From Streptomyces griseoviridis (GTDB taxonomy: Bacteria; Actinomycetota; Actinomycetes; Streptomycetales; Streptomycetaceae): DNA of 64,000 bases. Made by a program: the position numbers and the translations under genes. Positions 12,302 through 20,346 of the stretch are shown here, piece by piece (the first letter of the stretch is position 1; each line of letters begins with the position of its first letter). Under the pieces are notes generated by a model, which was not told the DNA's origin, searched no databases, and saw only the letters and a program-made list of their open reading frames with translations. Location: NCBI GenBank assembly GCA_014649155.1, contig BMSM01000001.1:1-64000 (forward strand), in the 5' to 3' direction.

Positions 12302-12919
12302 GTGACGGCGGAACGGGAGGCGCGGCCGACGGGGGCACCGGTGCGGCGCGGTCGGGGGCGGCGCCCGGCGGACGAGGTGCGCGCCGAGGTGCTCGCCGCC
12401 GCCGGGGCCCTGCTGCTCCGCGAGGGCATGGCGGCCTTCACGATCGAACGGGTCGCGCAGGAGGCCGCGGTCAGCAAGACCACGCTCTACAAGTGGTGGC
12501 CCTCCCGCGGCACCCTCGCCCTCGACGGCTACTTCCACGCCGTGGAGTCCACCCTCGCCTTCCCCGACACCGGTGACATCAGGGCCGATCTGACGGCCCA
12601 GGTGCGGGCCTTCGTCCGGCTGCTCGCCGGGACCTCGGCCGGCCGGGTCATCGCCGAACTGATCGGCCAGGCGCAGACCGACCCCGCCCTGTCCGCCGCG
12701 CTGCTGGAGCGCTACTCCGGCCCCCGGCGCGACCTCGCGGTCGCGCGCCTGCGGCGCGCCCAGGAGCAGGGCCGGCTCCGCGCCGACGCCGACCCGCGGA
12801 TCCTGGTCGACCAGCTCTGGGGCGCCTGCTACCACCGGCTGCTGCTCCCCAACGAGCCCCTTACCGAGGAGTTCGCGGCCCGGCTCGTGGACAACCTCCT
12901 GCGCGGCGTCGCCGCCTGA
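12302..12919 (+). CDS. TetR-family transcriptional regulator
   Basis: 205 residues. The N-terminal HTH reads LLLREGMAAFTIERVAQEAA then VSKTTLYKWWPSRGTLA, the canonical TetR DNA-binding domain. The rest is a helical ligand-binding domain (TetR C-terminal form with VRAFVRLLAGTSAGRVIAEL). GTG at 12302 is chosen because AGGAGG lies 6 bases upstream; an ATG at 12284 is also in frame. It is divergent from the SDR gene, which it likely controls. The ligand is unknown. Confidence 0.88.
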   Translation: MTAEREARPTGAPVRRGRGRRPADEVRAEVLAAAGALLLREGMAAFTIERVAQEAAVSKTTLYKWWPSRGTLALDGYFHAVESTLAFPDTGDIRADLTAQVRAFVRLLAGTSAGRVIAELIGQAQTDPALSAALLERYSGPRRDLAVARLRRAQEQGRLRADADPRILVDQLWGACYHRLLLPNEPLTEEFAARLVDNLLRGVAA

Positions 12920-12949
12920 CCTCCCGCACCGGGTCACCGGGCGCGGCTC

Positions 12950-12990
12950 TTGACTTTCTTACGCGCGGGTAAGTTGACTCGTGAGTAAGA
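12950..12990 (+). promoter_or_regulatory. Promoter and TetR-type operator of the acyl-CoA ligase gene
   Basis: TTGACT at 12950-12955 could be a -35 box. Over and after it lies CTTAC-N6-GTAAG (12958-12973), followed by the palindrome ACTCGTGAGT (12977-12986). TTAC/GTAA half-sites of this form are known for TetR-type regulators of fatty-acid genes. The adjacent TetR gene at 12302 is one candidate regulator. Confidence 0.5.
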
Positions 12991-13021
12991 AAGTCGAGCC
13001 GCCGTCGCACCGGGAGCCGCC

Positions 13022-14947
13022 ATGGGCGTACGCAAGGATCTGAAACGGGCCGCACGCCGCACCGACCTGGCCGCCCGCGCCCGGGTCGAGCTGGTCAGGG
13101 ACGGCTCCGGGGCGGTGCGCGAGGTCCGCACCGAGCCCCTGGTGCCGCCCCCGGCCACCGGCTCCACCGCCGACATCCCGTTCACCAACGCCGAGGAGGC
13201 CCCCGGCGCCGTCGTCCTGCGCCGCCCGGCCGGCGACGGCTGGCGGCCGGTGACCGCGGCGGAGTTCGCCCGCGAGGTCACCGCCGTCGCCAAGGGCCTG
13301 ATCGCGGCCGGCCTGGAACCGGGCGGCCGGGTCGCCGTGATGTCCCGCACCCGCTACGAGTGGGCCGTCCTGGACTTCGCGATCTGGGCGGCCGGCGGCC
13401 AGACCGTCCCCGTCTACGCCACCTCCTCCGCCGACCAGGTCGAGTGGATCGTCCGCGACTCCGGCGCCCGGCACCTCGTCACCGAGACCGCCGCGCACAC
13501 GGCCACGGCCACCGCCGCCACCGCGGACCACCCCGACCGCCCCCGCGTCTGGGAACTGGACGCCGGCGCCCTCGCCGACCTCACCGCCCTCGGCGCCGGG
13601 GTCCCGGACGAGGAGGTCGCCAAACGCCGCGCCGCCCTCACCCCGGACACCGCGGCGACCCTCTGCTACACCTCCGGCACCACCGGCCGCCCCAAGGGCT
13701 GCGTCCTCACCCACGCCAACCTGCACGCCGAAGCCGCCAACACGGTCGAGCTGCTGCACCCCGTCTTCAAGGCCGTCACCGGCCAGACCGCCTCCACGCT
13801 CCTCTTCCTCCCCCTCGCCCACATCCTGGGCCGCACCCTCCAGATCGCCTGCCTGCTGGCCCGCATCGAGGTCGGCCACTTCCCCAGCATCAGACCGGCC
13901 GAGCTCCGCCCCGCCCTCAAGTCCTTCCGCCCGACCTTCCTGGTCGGCGTCCCGTACCTCTTCGAGAAGATCCACGACACCGGCCGGGCCACCGCCGAGA
14001 AGCTCGGCCGCGGCGCCTCCTTCGACCGCGCGCACCGTGTCGCCGTCCGCTTCGGCGAGGCCCATCTGAACCACTTCCTCGGCCGCGGCAAGGGCCCCGG
14101 CCCCGGCCTCCGGGCCGCCTGGGCCCTGTACGACCTGCTGGTCTACCGCCGTGTCCGCAAGGAACTGGGCGGCCGGCTGCGCTACGCCATCAGCGGCGGC
14201 TCCCCCCTGGCACGCGACCTCAACCTGTTCTTCTACGCCGCCGGCATCATGATCTACGAGGGCTACGGCCTCACCGAGACCACCGCCGCCGCCACCGTCG
14301 TCCCGCCCCTGGAGCCCCGCCCCGGCACCGTCGGCCGGCCCGTCCCCGGCACCCGCGTCCGCATCGCCGACGACGGCGAGGTGCAGGTCGCCGGCGGCAT
14401 CGTCTTCGGCTCCTACCGGGGCGACCCGCGGGCCACCGCCGAGGCCCTGGCCGGCGGCTGGTTCGCCACCGGCGACCTCGGCGCCCTCGACCGGGACGGC
14501 TACCTGACCATCACCGGCCGCAAGAAGGACCTTCTGGTCACCTCCGGCGGCAAGAACGTCTCCCCGGCCGTCCTGGAGGACCGCCTGCGCAGCCGCCCGC
14601 CGATCGGCCAGTGCCTCGTCGTCGGCGACAACCGCCCCTACGTCGGCGCCCTGATCACCCTCGACCCGGACGCCGTCGCCCACTGGCTGGCGGTACGGAA
14701 GCTCCCCGCCGACACCCCGCCGGCGGAGCTGGCCCGCGACGAACGGCTGCGCGCCGACGTCCAGCGCGCCGTCGACCACGCCAACGAGGCCGTCTCCCGT
14801 GCCGAGTCCATCCGCGCCTGGCGCCTGATCGACGGCGAGTTCACCGAGGAGCACGGGCTGCTCACCCCGTCGCTGAAGGTGAAACGGCAGGCGGCGACGG
14901 CGGCCTACGCCCATGAGATAGAGGCGCTGTACGCCCCCCGCCCCTGA
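13022..14947 (+). CDS. Long-chain fatty acid-CoA ligase (AMP-forming)
   Basis: A 641-residue member of the adenylate-forming superfamily, activating a fatty acid to acyl-AMP and then acyl-CoA in the cytosol. The P-loop-like motif YTSGTTGRPKG spans residues 216-226. ISGGSPLARDLNLFFYAAGI then YEGYGLTETTAA is the A5 region, GWFATGDLGALDRDGYL contains the ribose-binding Asp, and ITGRKKDLLVTSGGKNVSP is the hinge. This order and the FadD15-like length fit long-chain acyl-CoA ligases of actinobacteria. ATG at 13022 follows GGGAGCCGCC. Controlled probably by the TTAC/GTAA operator upstream. Confidence 0.9.
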   Translation: MGVRKDLKRAARRTDLAARARVELVRDGSGAVREVRTEPLVPPPATGSTADIPFTNAEEAPGAVVLRRPAGDGWRPVTAAEFAREVTAVAKGLIAAGLEPGGRVAVMSRTRYEWAVLDFAIWAAGGQTVPVYATSSADQVEWIVRDSGARHLVTETAAHTATATAATADHPDRPRVWELDAGALADLTALGAGVPDEEVAKRRAALTPDTAATLCYTSGTTGRPKGCVLTHANLHAEAANTVELLHPVFKAVTGQTASTLLFLPLAHILGRTLQIACLLARIEVGHFPSIRPAELRPALKSFRPTFLVGVPYLFEKIHDTGRATAEKLGRGASFDRAHRVAVRFGEAHLNHFLGRGKGPGPGLRAAWALYDLLVYRRVRKELGGRLRYAISGGSPLARDLNLFFYAAGIMIYEGYGLTETTAAATVVPPLEPRPGTVGRPVPGTRVRIADDGEVQVAGGIVFGSYRGDPRATAEALAGGWFATGDLGALDRDGYLTITGRKKDLLVTSGGKNVSPAVLEDRLRSRPPIGQCLVVGDNRPYVGALITLDPDAVAHWLAVRKLPADTPPAELARDERLRADVQRAVDHANEAVSRAESIRAWRLIDGEFTEEHGLLTPSLKVKRQAATAAYAHEIEALYAPRP

Positions 14948-14961
14948 TCCCCCCATGCGAA

Positions 14962-15000
14962 AGGGGCGGGACCCCGGCCGCCGGCCGGTGTCCCGCCCCT
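14962..15000. terminator. Bidirectional terminator between acyl-CoA ligase and rdlB
   Basis: Perfect arms AGGGGCGGGA (14962-14971) and TCCCGCCCCT (14991-15000), with further GGCCG pairing in the loop. It lies between two convergent genes. There is no long T-run, as is common in Streptomyces. Confidence 0.8.
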
Positions 15001-15011
15001 CGGCGCGGTGC

Positions 15012-15404
15012 TCAGCCCTCGCCGTTGGCCGACAGGATCGACACGTCCTCCAGCAGGTGGGCCAGCGCGCCGTCGCGCTTGGTCTGCGTGGAGTTCTCGG
15101 CGCACTGCTGGTTCATGTCGTCCGACAGGATCGGGACGTCCTGGAGCGAGACGATGTTCACGATCGGGACGTTGATGTCCTCCAGCGCGAGGCAGGGCTT
15201 GTTGAAGGAGCCCTGGATGAGCGCCATCTGCGGGCTCATGTTGCCGTAGGTCGCCGAGTTGCCGAAGTACTGGGCGGCGCCGTTGCCGTTGGCGACGGCC
15301 GGACCGCTGTCGTCGCCGATCGCCATAGCCTGCGGAGCCGTGGCAGCGGAGGCACCGATGACGGAAGCGGCGATCGCTGCGGAGGCGAAAACCTTCTTGA
15401 TCAC
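15012..15404 (-). CDS. rdlB: Rodlin protein
   Basis: A 130-residue secreted protein of the rodlet layer that coats aerial hyphae and spores, aligning chaplin fibrils. A signal peptide ([20 protein letters not shown], cleaved after QAMA) is followed by the rodlin core: [38 protein letters not shown] and [20 protein letters not shown], with the family's two Cys. It ends LSANGEG. GTG at 15404 is preceded by AAAGGA. It is divergent from the second rodlin. The symbol follows recalled gene order (chpA-chpD-rdlA-rdlB), so rdlA/rdlB could be swapped. Confidence 0.92.
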   Translation of the reverse strand: MIKKVFASAAIAASVIGASAATAPQAMAIGDDSGPAVANGNGAAQYFGNSATYGNMSPQMALIQGSFNKPCLALEDINVPIVNIVSLQDVPILSDDMNQQCAENSTQTKRDGALAHLLEDVSILSANGEG

Positions 15405-15448
15405 TGACAGTCCTTTCTGAGGAAACCCCGACCACCGGAGCCCCCTGG

Positions 15449-15476
15449 TCAACTTCACGCCTACGGCGGGGTTTCT
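15449..15476 (-). promoter_or_regulatory. Sigma-BldN-like promoter of rdlB
   Basis: On the minus strand AGAAAC, 16 bases, then AGTTGA. The published BldN consensus is close to CGTAAC-N16-CGTTGA, and rodlin genes are known members of the BldN regulon. The -10-like box ends 45 bp upstream of the GTG start. Confidence 0.55.
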
Positions 15477-15581
15477 CCCGTTCACCCCTGTGGCCCACAC
15501 CCGGCTGTTTATGCGATCTTCTCCCGCGGCGCCCCTGCCTTGGCCTTTCCGGAACCCGTGCGGGCCAACCGGGTGAACGCC

Positions 15582-15609
15582 CGAAACCATTCATCTCCCG
15601 CCGGGTTGA
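15582..15609 (+). promoter_or_regulatory. Sigma-BldN-like promoter of rdlA
   Basis: CGAAAC, exactly 16 bases, then GGTTGA, 45 bp upstream of the GTG at 15654. It mirrors the box found for the divergent rodlin gene at the same distance, which strengthens both. Confidence 0.6.
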
Positions 15610-15653
15610 TGAGGCCGTAGGACAGTGCGTCGCTACGAGGAAAGGAACGCGAA

Positions 15654-16049
15654 GTGCTCAAGAAGGCAATGGTCGCCGCGGCGGCCGCCGCTTCTGTCAT
15701 CGGTATGTCGGTGGCGGCTGCTCCCCAGGCGCTTGCCATCGGGGACGACAACGGCCCGGCCGTCGCCAACGGCAACGGCTCCTCCAGCAAGTTCGGCAAC
15801 TCCTCGACCAAGGGCGACATGAGCCCGCAGCTCTCGCTCGTCGACGGCTCGCTGAACAAGCCGTGCGCGGCCCTGGAGGACATCAACGTCGCCGTCATCA
15901 ACCTCGTGCCGATCCAGGACGTGCCGATCCTCTCGGACGACCTGGCCCAGCAGTGCAGCGACAACTCCACGCAGGCCAAGCGCGACGGCGCCCTCTCGCA
16001 CATCCTGGAGGACCTGTCGGTCCTCTCGGCCAACGGCGAGGGTCGCTGA
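15654..16049 (+). CDS. rdlA: Rodlin protein
   Basis: 131 residues, clearly paralogous to the divergent rodlin. Signal peptide [20 protein letters not shown], cleaved near QALA; core [37 protein letters not shown] and [20 protein letters not shown]; end LSANGEGR. The same two cysteines are kept. GTG at 15654 follows GAGGAAAGGA. With chpD and chpA just downstream this is the surface-layer cluster of Streptomyces aerial growth. Confidence 0.93.
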   Translation: MLKKAMVAAAAAASVIGMSVAAAPQALAIGDDNGPAVANGNGSSSKFGNSSTKGDMSPQLSLVDGSLNKPCAALEDINVAVINLVPIQDVPILSDDLAQQCSDNSTQAKRDGALSHILEDLSVLSANGEGR

Positions 16050-16338
16050 GCCGTATCCCGCCCGGTCCGGGCGGCCCGCTGACTTCCCCGTGGGCCGCCC
16101 GGCCGTGCCCGGCCTGAATTCCGGGTGCGCGGAAACACGACGCCATCGCTCTGATGGACGTACGGCCGAACCGCGTTCCGGGGCATTCGAGTGAATACCC
16201 CCGGCGTACACGTTCCGCAGTTTCTCCGGCCGTCAATTCCTCGTTTGCAGGCTGCTGGTCATGGTGCGAGCCGTCAATGCTGTGCTCGCACGGCTTTCGA
16301 GCCGACACTCAGTCATGACCGCAGAGAAGGGAAAGTTC

Positions 16339-16566
16339 ATGAAGAAGAGCGCTGCTGTCGTCGCAGGCGCCATCCTGGCCTTCGGCGGTGCCGCCCCGGC
16401 TTTCGCCGACGCGGGTGCCGAAGGTGCCGCGGTCAAGTCCCCGGGCGTCCTGTCCGGCAACGTGGTGCAGGTTCCCGTGCACGTTCCCGTCAACGTGTGC
16501 GGCAACACCATCAACGTCGTCGGTCTGCTGAACCCGGCGTTCGGCAACAAGTGCGTGAACGACTGA
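16339..16566 (+). CDS. chpD: Short chaplin
   Basis: A 75-residue secreted amyloid-forming surfactant protein. A signal peptide (MKKSAAVVAGAILAFGGAAP, cleaved after AFA) leaves a mature chaplin domain with PGVLSGNVVQVPVHVPVNVC and LLNPAFGNKC, including the two Cys of short chaplins. ATG at 16339 follows AGAAGGGAAAG. An in-frame ATG further up (16261) would add a non-signal extension and is rejected. Named chpD by position next to a long chaplin and the rodlins. Confidence 0.92.
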   Translation: MKKSAAVVAGAILAFGGAAPAFADAGAEGAAVKSPGVLSGNVVQVPVHVPVNVCGNTINVVGLLNPAFGNKCVND

Positions 16567-16600
16567 CGTCGCTCGCGCACCAGCCGTCCGGCTGCGTCAC

Positions 16601-16643
16601 GGCCGGCCCTGGCCAACTCGATTGGCTCCGGGGCCGGCCTTTT
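16601..16643 (+). terminator. Hairpin terminator or attenuator between chpD and chpA
   Basis: Perfect 9-bp arms GGCCGGCCC (16601-16609) and GGGCCGGCC (16631-16639), then four T. It ends 33 bp before the chpA start, so it may limit read-through from the highly expressed short chaplin into the long one. Confidence 0.75.
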
Positions 16644-16675
16644 CCCACTTTCTCCAAGCAGGAAGACGAACGAGA

Positions 16676-17479
16676 GTGCGACAGACCCTGAGCAGGGGAA
16701 TGGTCGTGGCAGCCGCCGCGACGAGTGTTCTGTCCCTGTGCGGCAGCCCCGCCCTTGCCGACTCGCAGGCGGACGGGGCCGCCAAGGACTCGCCGGGCGT
16801 GGTGTCCGGCAACGCCGTCCAGGTGCCGATCGACATCCCGGTCAACGCCTGCGGCAACACCGTCGACGTGATCGCGGCCCTGAACCCCGCGTTCGGCAAC
16901 GCCTGCGCCAACACCGGCGCGGACGACCAGGGGCACGGACACGGCGGATACGGCCACGACGGGCCGTCCGCCGGCCACGGCGGTCACGGTGGTCACTCCG
17001 GCCCCGACGGCGCCGCCGCGCAGGGCCACGCCGTGGGCTCGCCCGGCGTCGGCTCCGGCAACAACGCCCAGGTCCCGGTCGACATCCCGGTCAACGCCTG
17101 CGGCAACACCGTCGACGTGATCGCCCTGCTGAACCCCGCGTTCGGCAACTCCTGCGAGAACGGCGGCGACGACAAGACCCCGCCACCGCCCGGCTACGGC
17201 CACGAGGAGCCGCCGCACACCCCACCGCCGACGCACCACACGCCGCCGCCGGAGCACCACACCCCGCCGCCGCAGCACCACACGCCGCCGCCCGCGCACC
17301 ACACCCCGCCGCCCGCCGAGGAGGAGGCGCCGCCCGCCGTTGACACCGAGCACCCGCCGGCGCTGGCCGAGACCGGCAGCCACGGCGACGCCCTGGCGGG
17401 CGCCGCGGCCGGCTCCGCCGCGCTGATCGCCGCGGGCGCCGTCCTGTACCGCCGCAGCCGGGCCGCGTCCCGGCGCTGA
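16676..17479 (+). CDS. chpA: Long chaplin with two chaplin domains and a sortase motif
   Basis: 267 residues, anchored to the cell wall. A signal peptide (TLSRGMVVAAAATSVLSLCG) is followed by two chaplin domains, DSPGVVSGNAVQVPIDIPVN...LNPAFGNAC and GSPGVGSGNNAQVPVDIPVN...LNPAFGNSC. They are separated by a Gly/His linker (GHGHGGYGHDG). A Pro/His spacer with a TPPPxHH repeat spans the wall. The sorting signal LAETG, a hydrophobic stretch (AGAAAGSAALIAAGAVLY) and RRSRAASRR end the protein. GTG at 16676 gives the natural signal peptide. The long chaplins anchor short ones to the wall. Confidence 0.92.
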   Translation: MRQTLSRGMVVAAAATSVLSLCGSPALADSQADGAAKDSPGVVSGNAVQVPIDIPVNACGNTVDVIAALNPAFGNACANTGADDQGHGHGGYGHDGPSAGHGGHGGHSGPDGAAAQGHAVGSPGVGSGNNAQVPVDIPVNACGNTVDVIALLNPAFGNSCENGGDDKTPPPPGYGHEEPPHTPPPTHHTPPPEHHTPPPQHHTPPPAHHTPPPAEEEAPPAVDTEHPPALAETGSHGDALAGAAAGSAALIAAGAVLYRRSRAASRR

Positions 17480-17551
17480 GCCGTCCAGGGCCGTCCACCC
17501 CGCGGGTGCCGGGCGCTCACGCGTCCGGCACCCGCGGTGCCGTGTCCGGGC

Positions 17552-18844
17552 TCAGCGGCGGCCCGCCCGCTCGTCGTCGCAGCGTCCCGTCGGTTCGGAC
17601 GGCCCGGCCTGGCCCGGCACCCGTGCCGTCCGCCGCCGCGCGGCCCGCCCGTCCGCCGCCTCCGTCGCCACCGGACGGGGCCGCCCGAGCAGCCGGCCCG
17701 CCGCGTGCCGGCCCCACAGCCCCCACAGCGCCCGTCCGGGCCCCGGGTCGTTCGCCGCGTGCCAGGCCAGCTCCCGCCCGCCGCGCACCGGCCGCAGCGC
17801 GGTCAGCGGCGCGTAGTTCTCCACCACGAACATCCGCCCCGGCCGCGGCGCCCCCGCCGGCACCGCCCGCCCGGTGAGGTCCAGGTGCAGGGCGCGTACG
17901 ACGTCCAGCCCCGCGCTGTCCGTGAACAGGCGGAACTGGGCGCCGGGCCGGGGGTTGAAGTCCAGCAGGTGGTAGTCGCCGCTCGTGCCGCAGCGCCGGA
18001 AGTCCAGGTCGAGGACGCCCCGGTAGCCCAGCTCGCCGACGAGCCGTTCGGCCAGCGCCCGCAGCCGCGGGTTCGGCGTCCACCGGCCGGCCGCGGTGAG
18101 CCCGGCGCCGCGCGGCCTGGCCCGCGTCTTGCGGCCCGCGCCGCCCGCCCGGAGCGCGCCGCCCCGATCGGCGTACCCGTGGAAGAACCAGTCCCGGTCC
18201 CGGCCCGACGGCAGGTACGCCTGGAGCAGCAGCCGGCTGCCCGCCTCGCCGGCCCGCAGACACAGCTCACGGGCCTGCCGTGCCGAGCCCACCAGCACCG
18301 TGCTGCGCAGCCCGCCGCCCGGCGGCAGCAGCCAGGGCCGGCTCCACTTCGCCACCGCCGGCAGCCCCAGCCGCGCCACCGCCCGCGCCGCCTCCGCCGG
18401 CCCGTCCGGGACCAGGGTGCGCGGATGCGGCACGCCCAGCGCGGCACAGAGCAGCGCCAGTTCGGCCTTGTCGGCGACCCGCTCGGGCAGCCCGGCGGGC
18501 GGCGCCGGCAGCAGGAAACCGGGCGTCAGCGCGGCCCGGACCCGGTCCACCGCGACGGCGCCGGCGTCGTCCAGCGGGATCAGCACGGCGGGCCGGCCGA
18601 TCCGCGCCGCGACCCGGCCGAGGACGGCCGCGACCTCGGCCGGACCGGCGCCGGGCGCCGGCGGGGCGTGCAGCGCGGCGAGGTGGCGGGAGGCGGCCAC
18701 CGGGCTGCCCGCGCAGTCGGCGACCACGTGCGCCTCCAGGCCCGCCCGGCCGAGCGAGCGCACGGCGCCCAGCGTGCCGTGGTGGAAGGGGTTGCGGTCG
18801 GTCCGCAGCAGGACGGCGGGGACGCGGACGTCGAACAGCGACAC
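17552..18844 (-). CDS. ATP-grasp domain protein (carboxylate-amine ligase-like)
   Basis: A 430-residue protein with an ATP-grasp fold. LLRTDRNPFHHGTLGAVRSL starts a preATP-grasp domain, LPAVAKWSRPW contains the first ATP-binding Lys, and YRGVLDLDFRRCGTSGDYH followed by LLDFNPRPGAQF provides the Mg-binding Asp/Asn cluster. Similar proteins occur beside peptidoglycan or exopolysaccharide genes in Streptomyces. GTG at 18844 follows GAAGGA; an upstream in-frame ATG (18991) lacks a ribosome site. The substrates are unknown. It is divergent from the secreted glycosidase at 18990. Confidence 0.75.
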   Translation of the reverse strand: MSLFDVRVPAVLLRTDRNPFHHGTLGAVRSLGRAGLEAHVVADCAGSPVAASRHLAALHAPPAPGAGPAEVAAVLGRVAARIGRPAVLIPLDDAGAVAVDRVRAALTPGFLLPAPPAGLPERVADKAELALLCAALGVPHPRTLVPDGPAEAARAVARLGLPAVAKWSRPWLLPPGGGLRSTVLVGSARQARELCLRAGEAGSRLLLQAYLPSGRDRDWFFHGYADRGGALRAGGAGRKTRARPRGAGLTAAGRWTPNPRLRALAERLVGELGYRGVLDLDFRRCGTSGDYHLLDFNPRPGAQFRLFTDSAGLDVVRALHLDLTGRAVPAGAPRPGRMFVVENYAPLTALRPVRGGRELAWHAANDPGPGRALWGLWGRHAAGRLLGRPRPVATEAADGRAARRRTARVPGQAGPSEPTGRCDDERAGRR

Positions 18845-18989
18845 GGATGGTTGTCCTTCGGATCGGGTCACCGGTGCGGGCCGGCGGAACACTCGAACGC
18901 CGTAGCGGGGGTGGCGTGACGCACCTTCATATGACTGGCTGTCAGTAGCGGGAGCAGCCCCGGAACGCGCGGAGAGAGAGGGAGCCGGC

Positions 18990-20330
18990 ATGTCTCCAGA
19001 GCAGTCACGGGTCCTCCGTGCCGGGCGGCGCCCGGCATGGCTCGCGGCGGCGGTGGCGGTCTCCGCCGTCCTCGCGGCGACGGCCCCCGGACAGGCCGCC
19101 GACGACCCGGCCGCGGCGTCCCCGGCCCCGGCGGCACCCCCGTCCTCGACGGCACCTCCGTCCTCGACGGCACCTCCGTCCTCGACGGCACCCCCGGCCC
19201 CGGCGGCGCCCTCGGTCCCTCCGGCGCCCGAGCCGTCCCCGGCACCGTCCTCCGCCCCCTCCGCGCAGCCGCCCGCCGCCCCCGCCTTCGGCGCCTACCT
19301 CGACTACGGGCCGCTCGGGGTGGCGCGGACGGCGGAGCTGAGCGACTGGCTCGGCGGCACCCGGCTGCGCGTCGGCCACACCTATCTGCCCGGCGACCGC
19401 TGGAGCAACATCGAGGGCGCCCCCGGCTTCCTCGACGTGTGGGCCGACTGGCGGAACGGGCAGGCCGACCGGATGCTCGTCCTCAACGTGCCCATGCTGG
19501 AGCGCAACGAGGAAGGGCTCGACGACGACGAGGTGCGCGAGCTGCTGCGCCGGGGCGCGGCCGGCGACTTCGACCACCACTTCCGGCGGCTGGCCGAACG
19601 GCTGGTCGCCCTCGGCGTCCCGGACACCGTGCTGGTCCTCGGCTGGGAGATGAACGGCACCACGTACACCCACCGCTGCGGGCCCGACCCCGAGGCGTGG
19701 AAGGCGTACTGGAACCGCATCGTCACGGCGATGCGCGCGGTGCCGGGCCAGCGGTTCCGCTTCGACTTCGCGCCGAGCCGGGGCCGGGACGCCGTGCCCT
19801 GGACCGACTGCTACCCCGGCGACGACACCGTCGACATCGTCGGCATGGACGCCTACGACCAGCCACACGGCATGCCCTTCGAGGAGCAGGTCAGCGAGCC
19901 GTACGGGCTCCAGGCGCACGTCGACTTCGCGCGCGCCCACGGCAAGCCCGTCTCGTACCCGGAGTGGGGGCTGTTCCGCAACGGCGACAACGCCGCGTAC
20001 ATGCGGCGGATGCTGGCCTGGATGGAGGAGCACGGGGCGTTGTACAACACGCTCACCGACTACTGCCCGCACGGCGTCTGGCAGTGCGACGAGAACCCCC
20101 GCGCCGCCGAGGTCTACCGGTCCGTGCTGTCCGGCCGCGCCGACGCGGAGACCCCCGGGCCGCAGCGGCCCGCGCCCACGCCCGTGCCCACCGTACCGTC
20201 GCCGGCCGAGCCGGACCCGCGGCGGGAGCCGCCGGGCGGGTGCCCGGCGCTCGGCCTCGACCACTGGATCGTGCAGTGGCTCGGCGGGAAGCGGTGCCCG
20301 GGCCCGGACCGGTGGGCGCGGACCCGGTAG
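18990..20330 (+). CDS. Secreted glycoside hydrolase (GH26-like)
   Basis: 446 residues. A signal peptide (AAAVAVSAVLAATAPGQAA) precedes a Pro/Ser/Ala-rich linker with a triplicated PPSSTA unit, encoded by an 18-bp DNA repeat near 19140-19190. The catalytic (beta/alpha)8 domain has VLVLGWEMNG with Glu220 as likely acid/base and VSYPEWGLF with Glu325 as likely nucleophile, a pattern of clan GH-A families such as GH26. A Pro-rich tail with a C-terminal GGCPALGLDHW...RCPG segment follows. Next to the polysaccharide operon it may trim or degrade the exported polymer. Confidence 0.8.
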   Translation: MSPEQSRVLRAGRRPAWLAAAVAVSAVLAATAPGQAADDPAAASPAPAAPPSSTAPPSSTAPPSSTAPPAPAAPSVPPAPEPSPAPSSAPSAQPPAAPAFGAYLDYGPLGVARTAELSDWLGGTRLRVGHTYLPGDRWSNIEGAPGFLDVWADWRNGQADRMLVLNVPMLERNEEGLDDDEVRELLRRGAAGDFDHHFRRLAERLVALGVPDTVLVLGWEMNGTTYTHRCGPDPEAWKAYWNRIVTAMRAVPGQRFRFDFAPSRGRDAVPWTDCYPGDDTVDIVGMDAYDQPHGMPFEEQVSEPYGLQAHVDFARAHGKPVSYPEWGLFRNGDNAAYMRRMLAWMEEHGALYNTLTDYCPHGVWQCDENPRAAEVYRSVLSGRADAETPGPQRPAPTPVPTVPSPAEPDPRREPPGGCPALGLDHWIVQWLGGKRCPGPDRWARTR

Positions 20331-20346
20331 CGCCCCGGCCCGGCGG

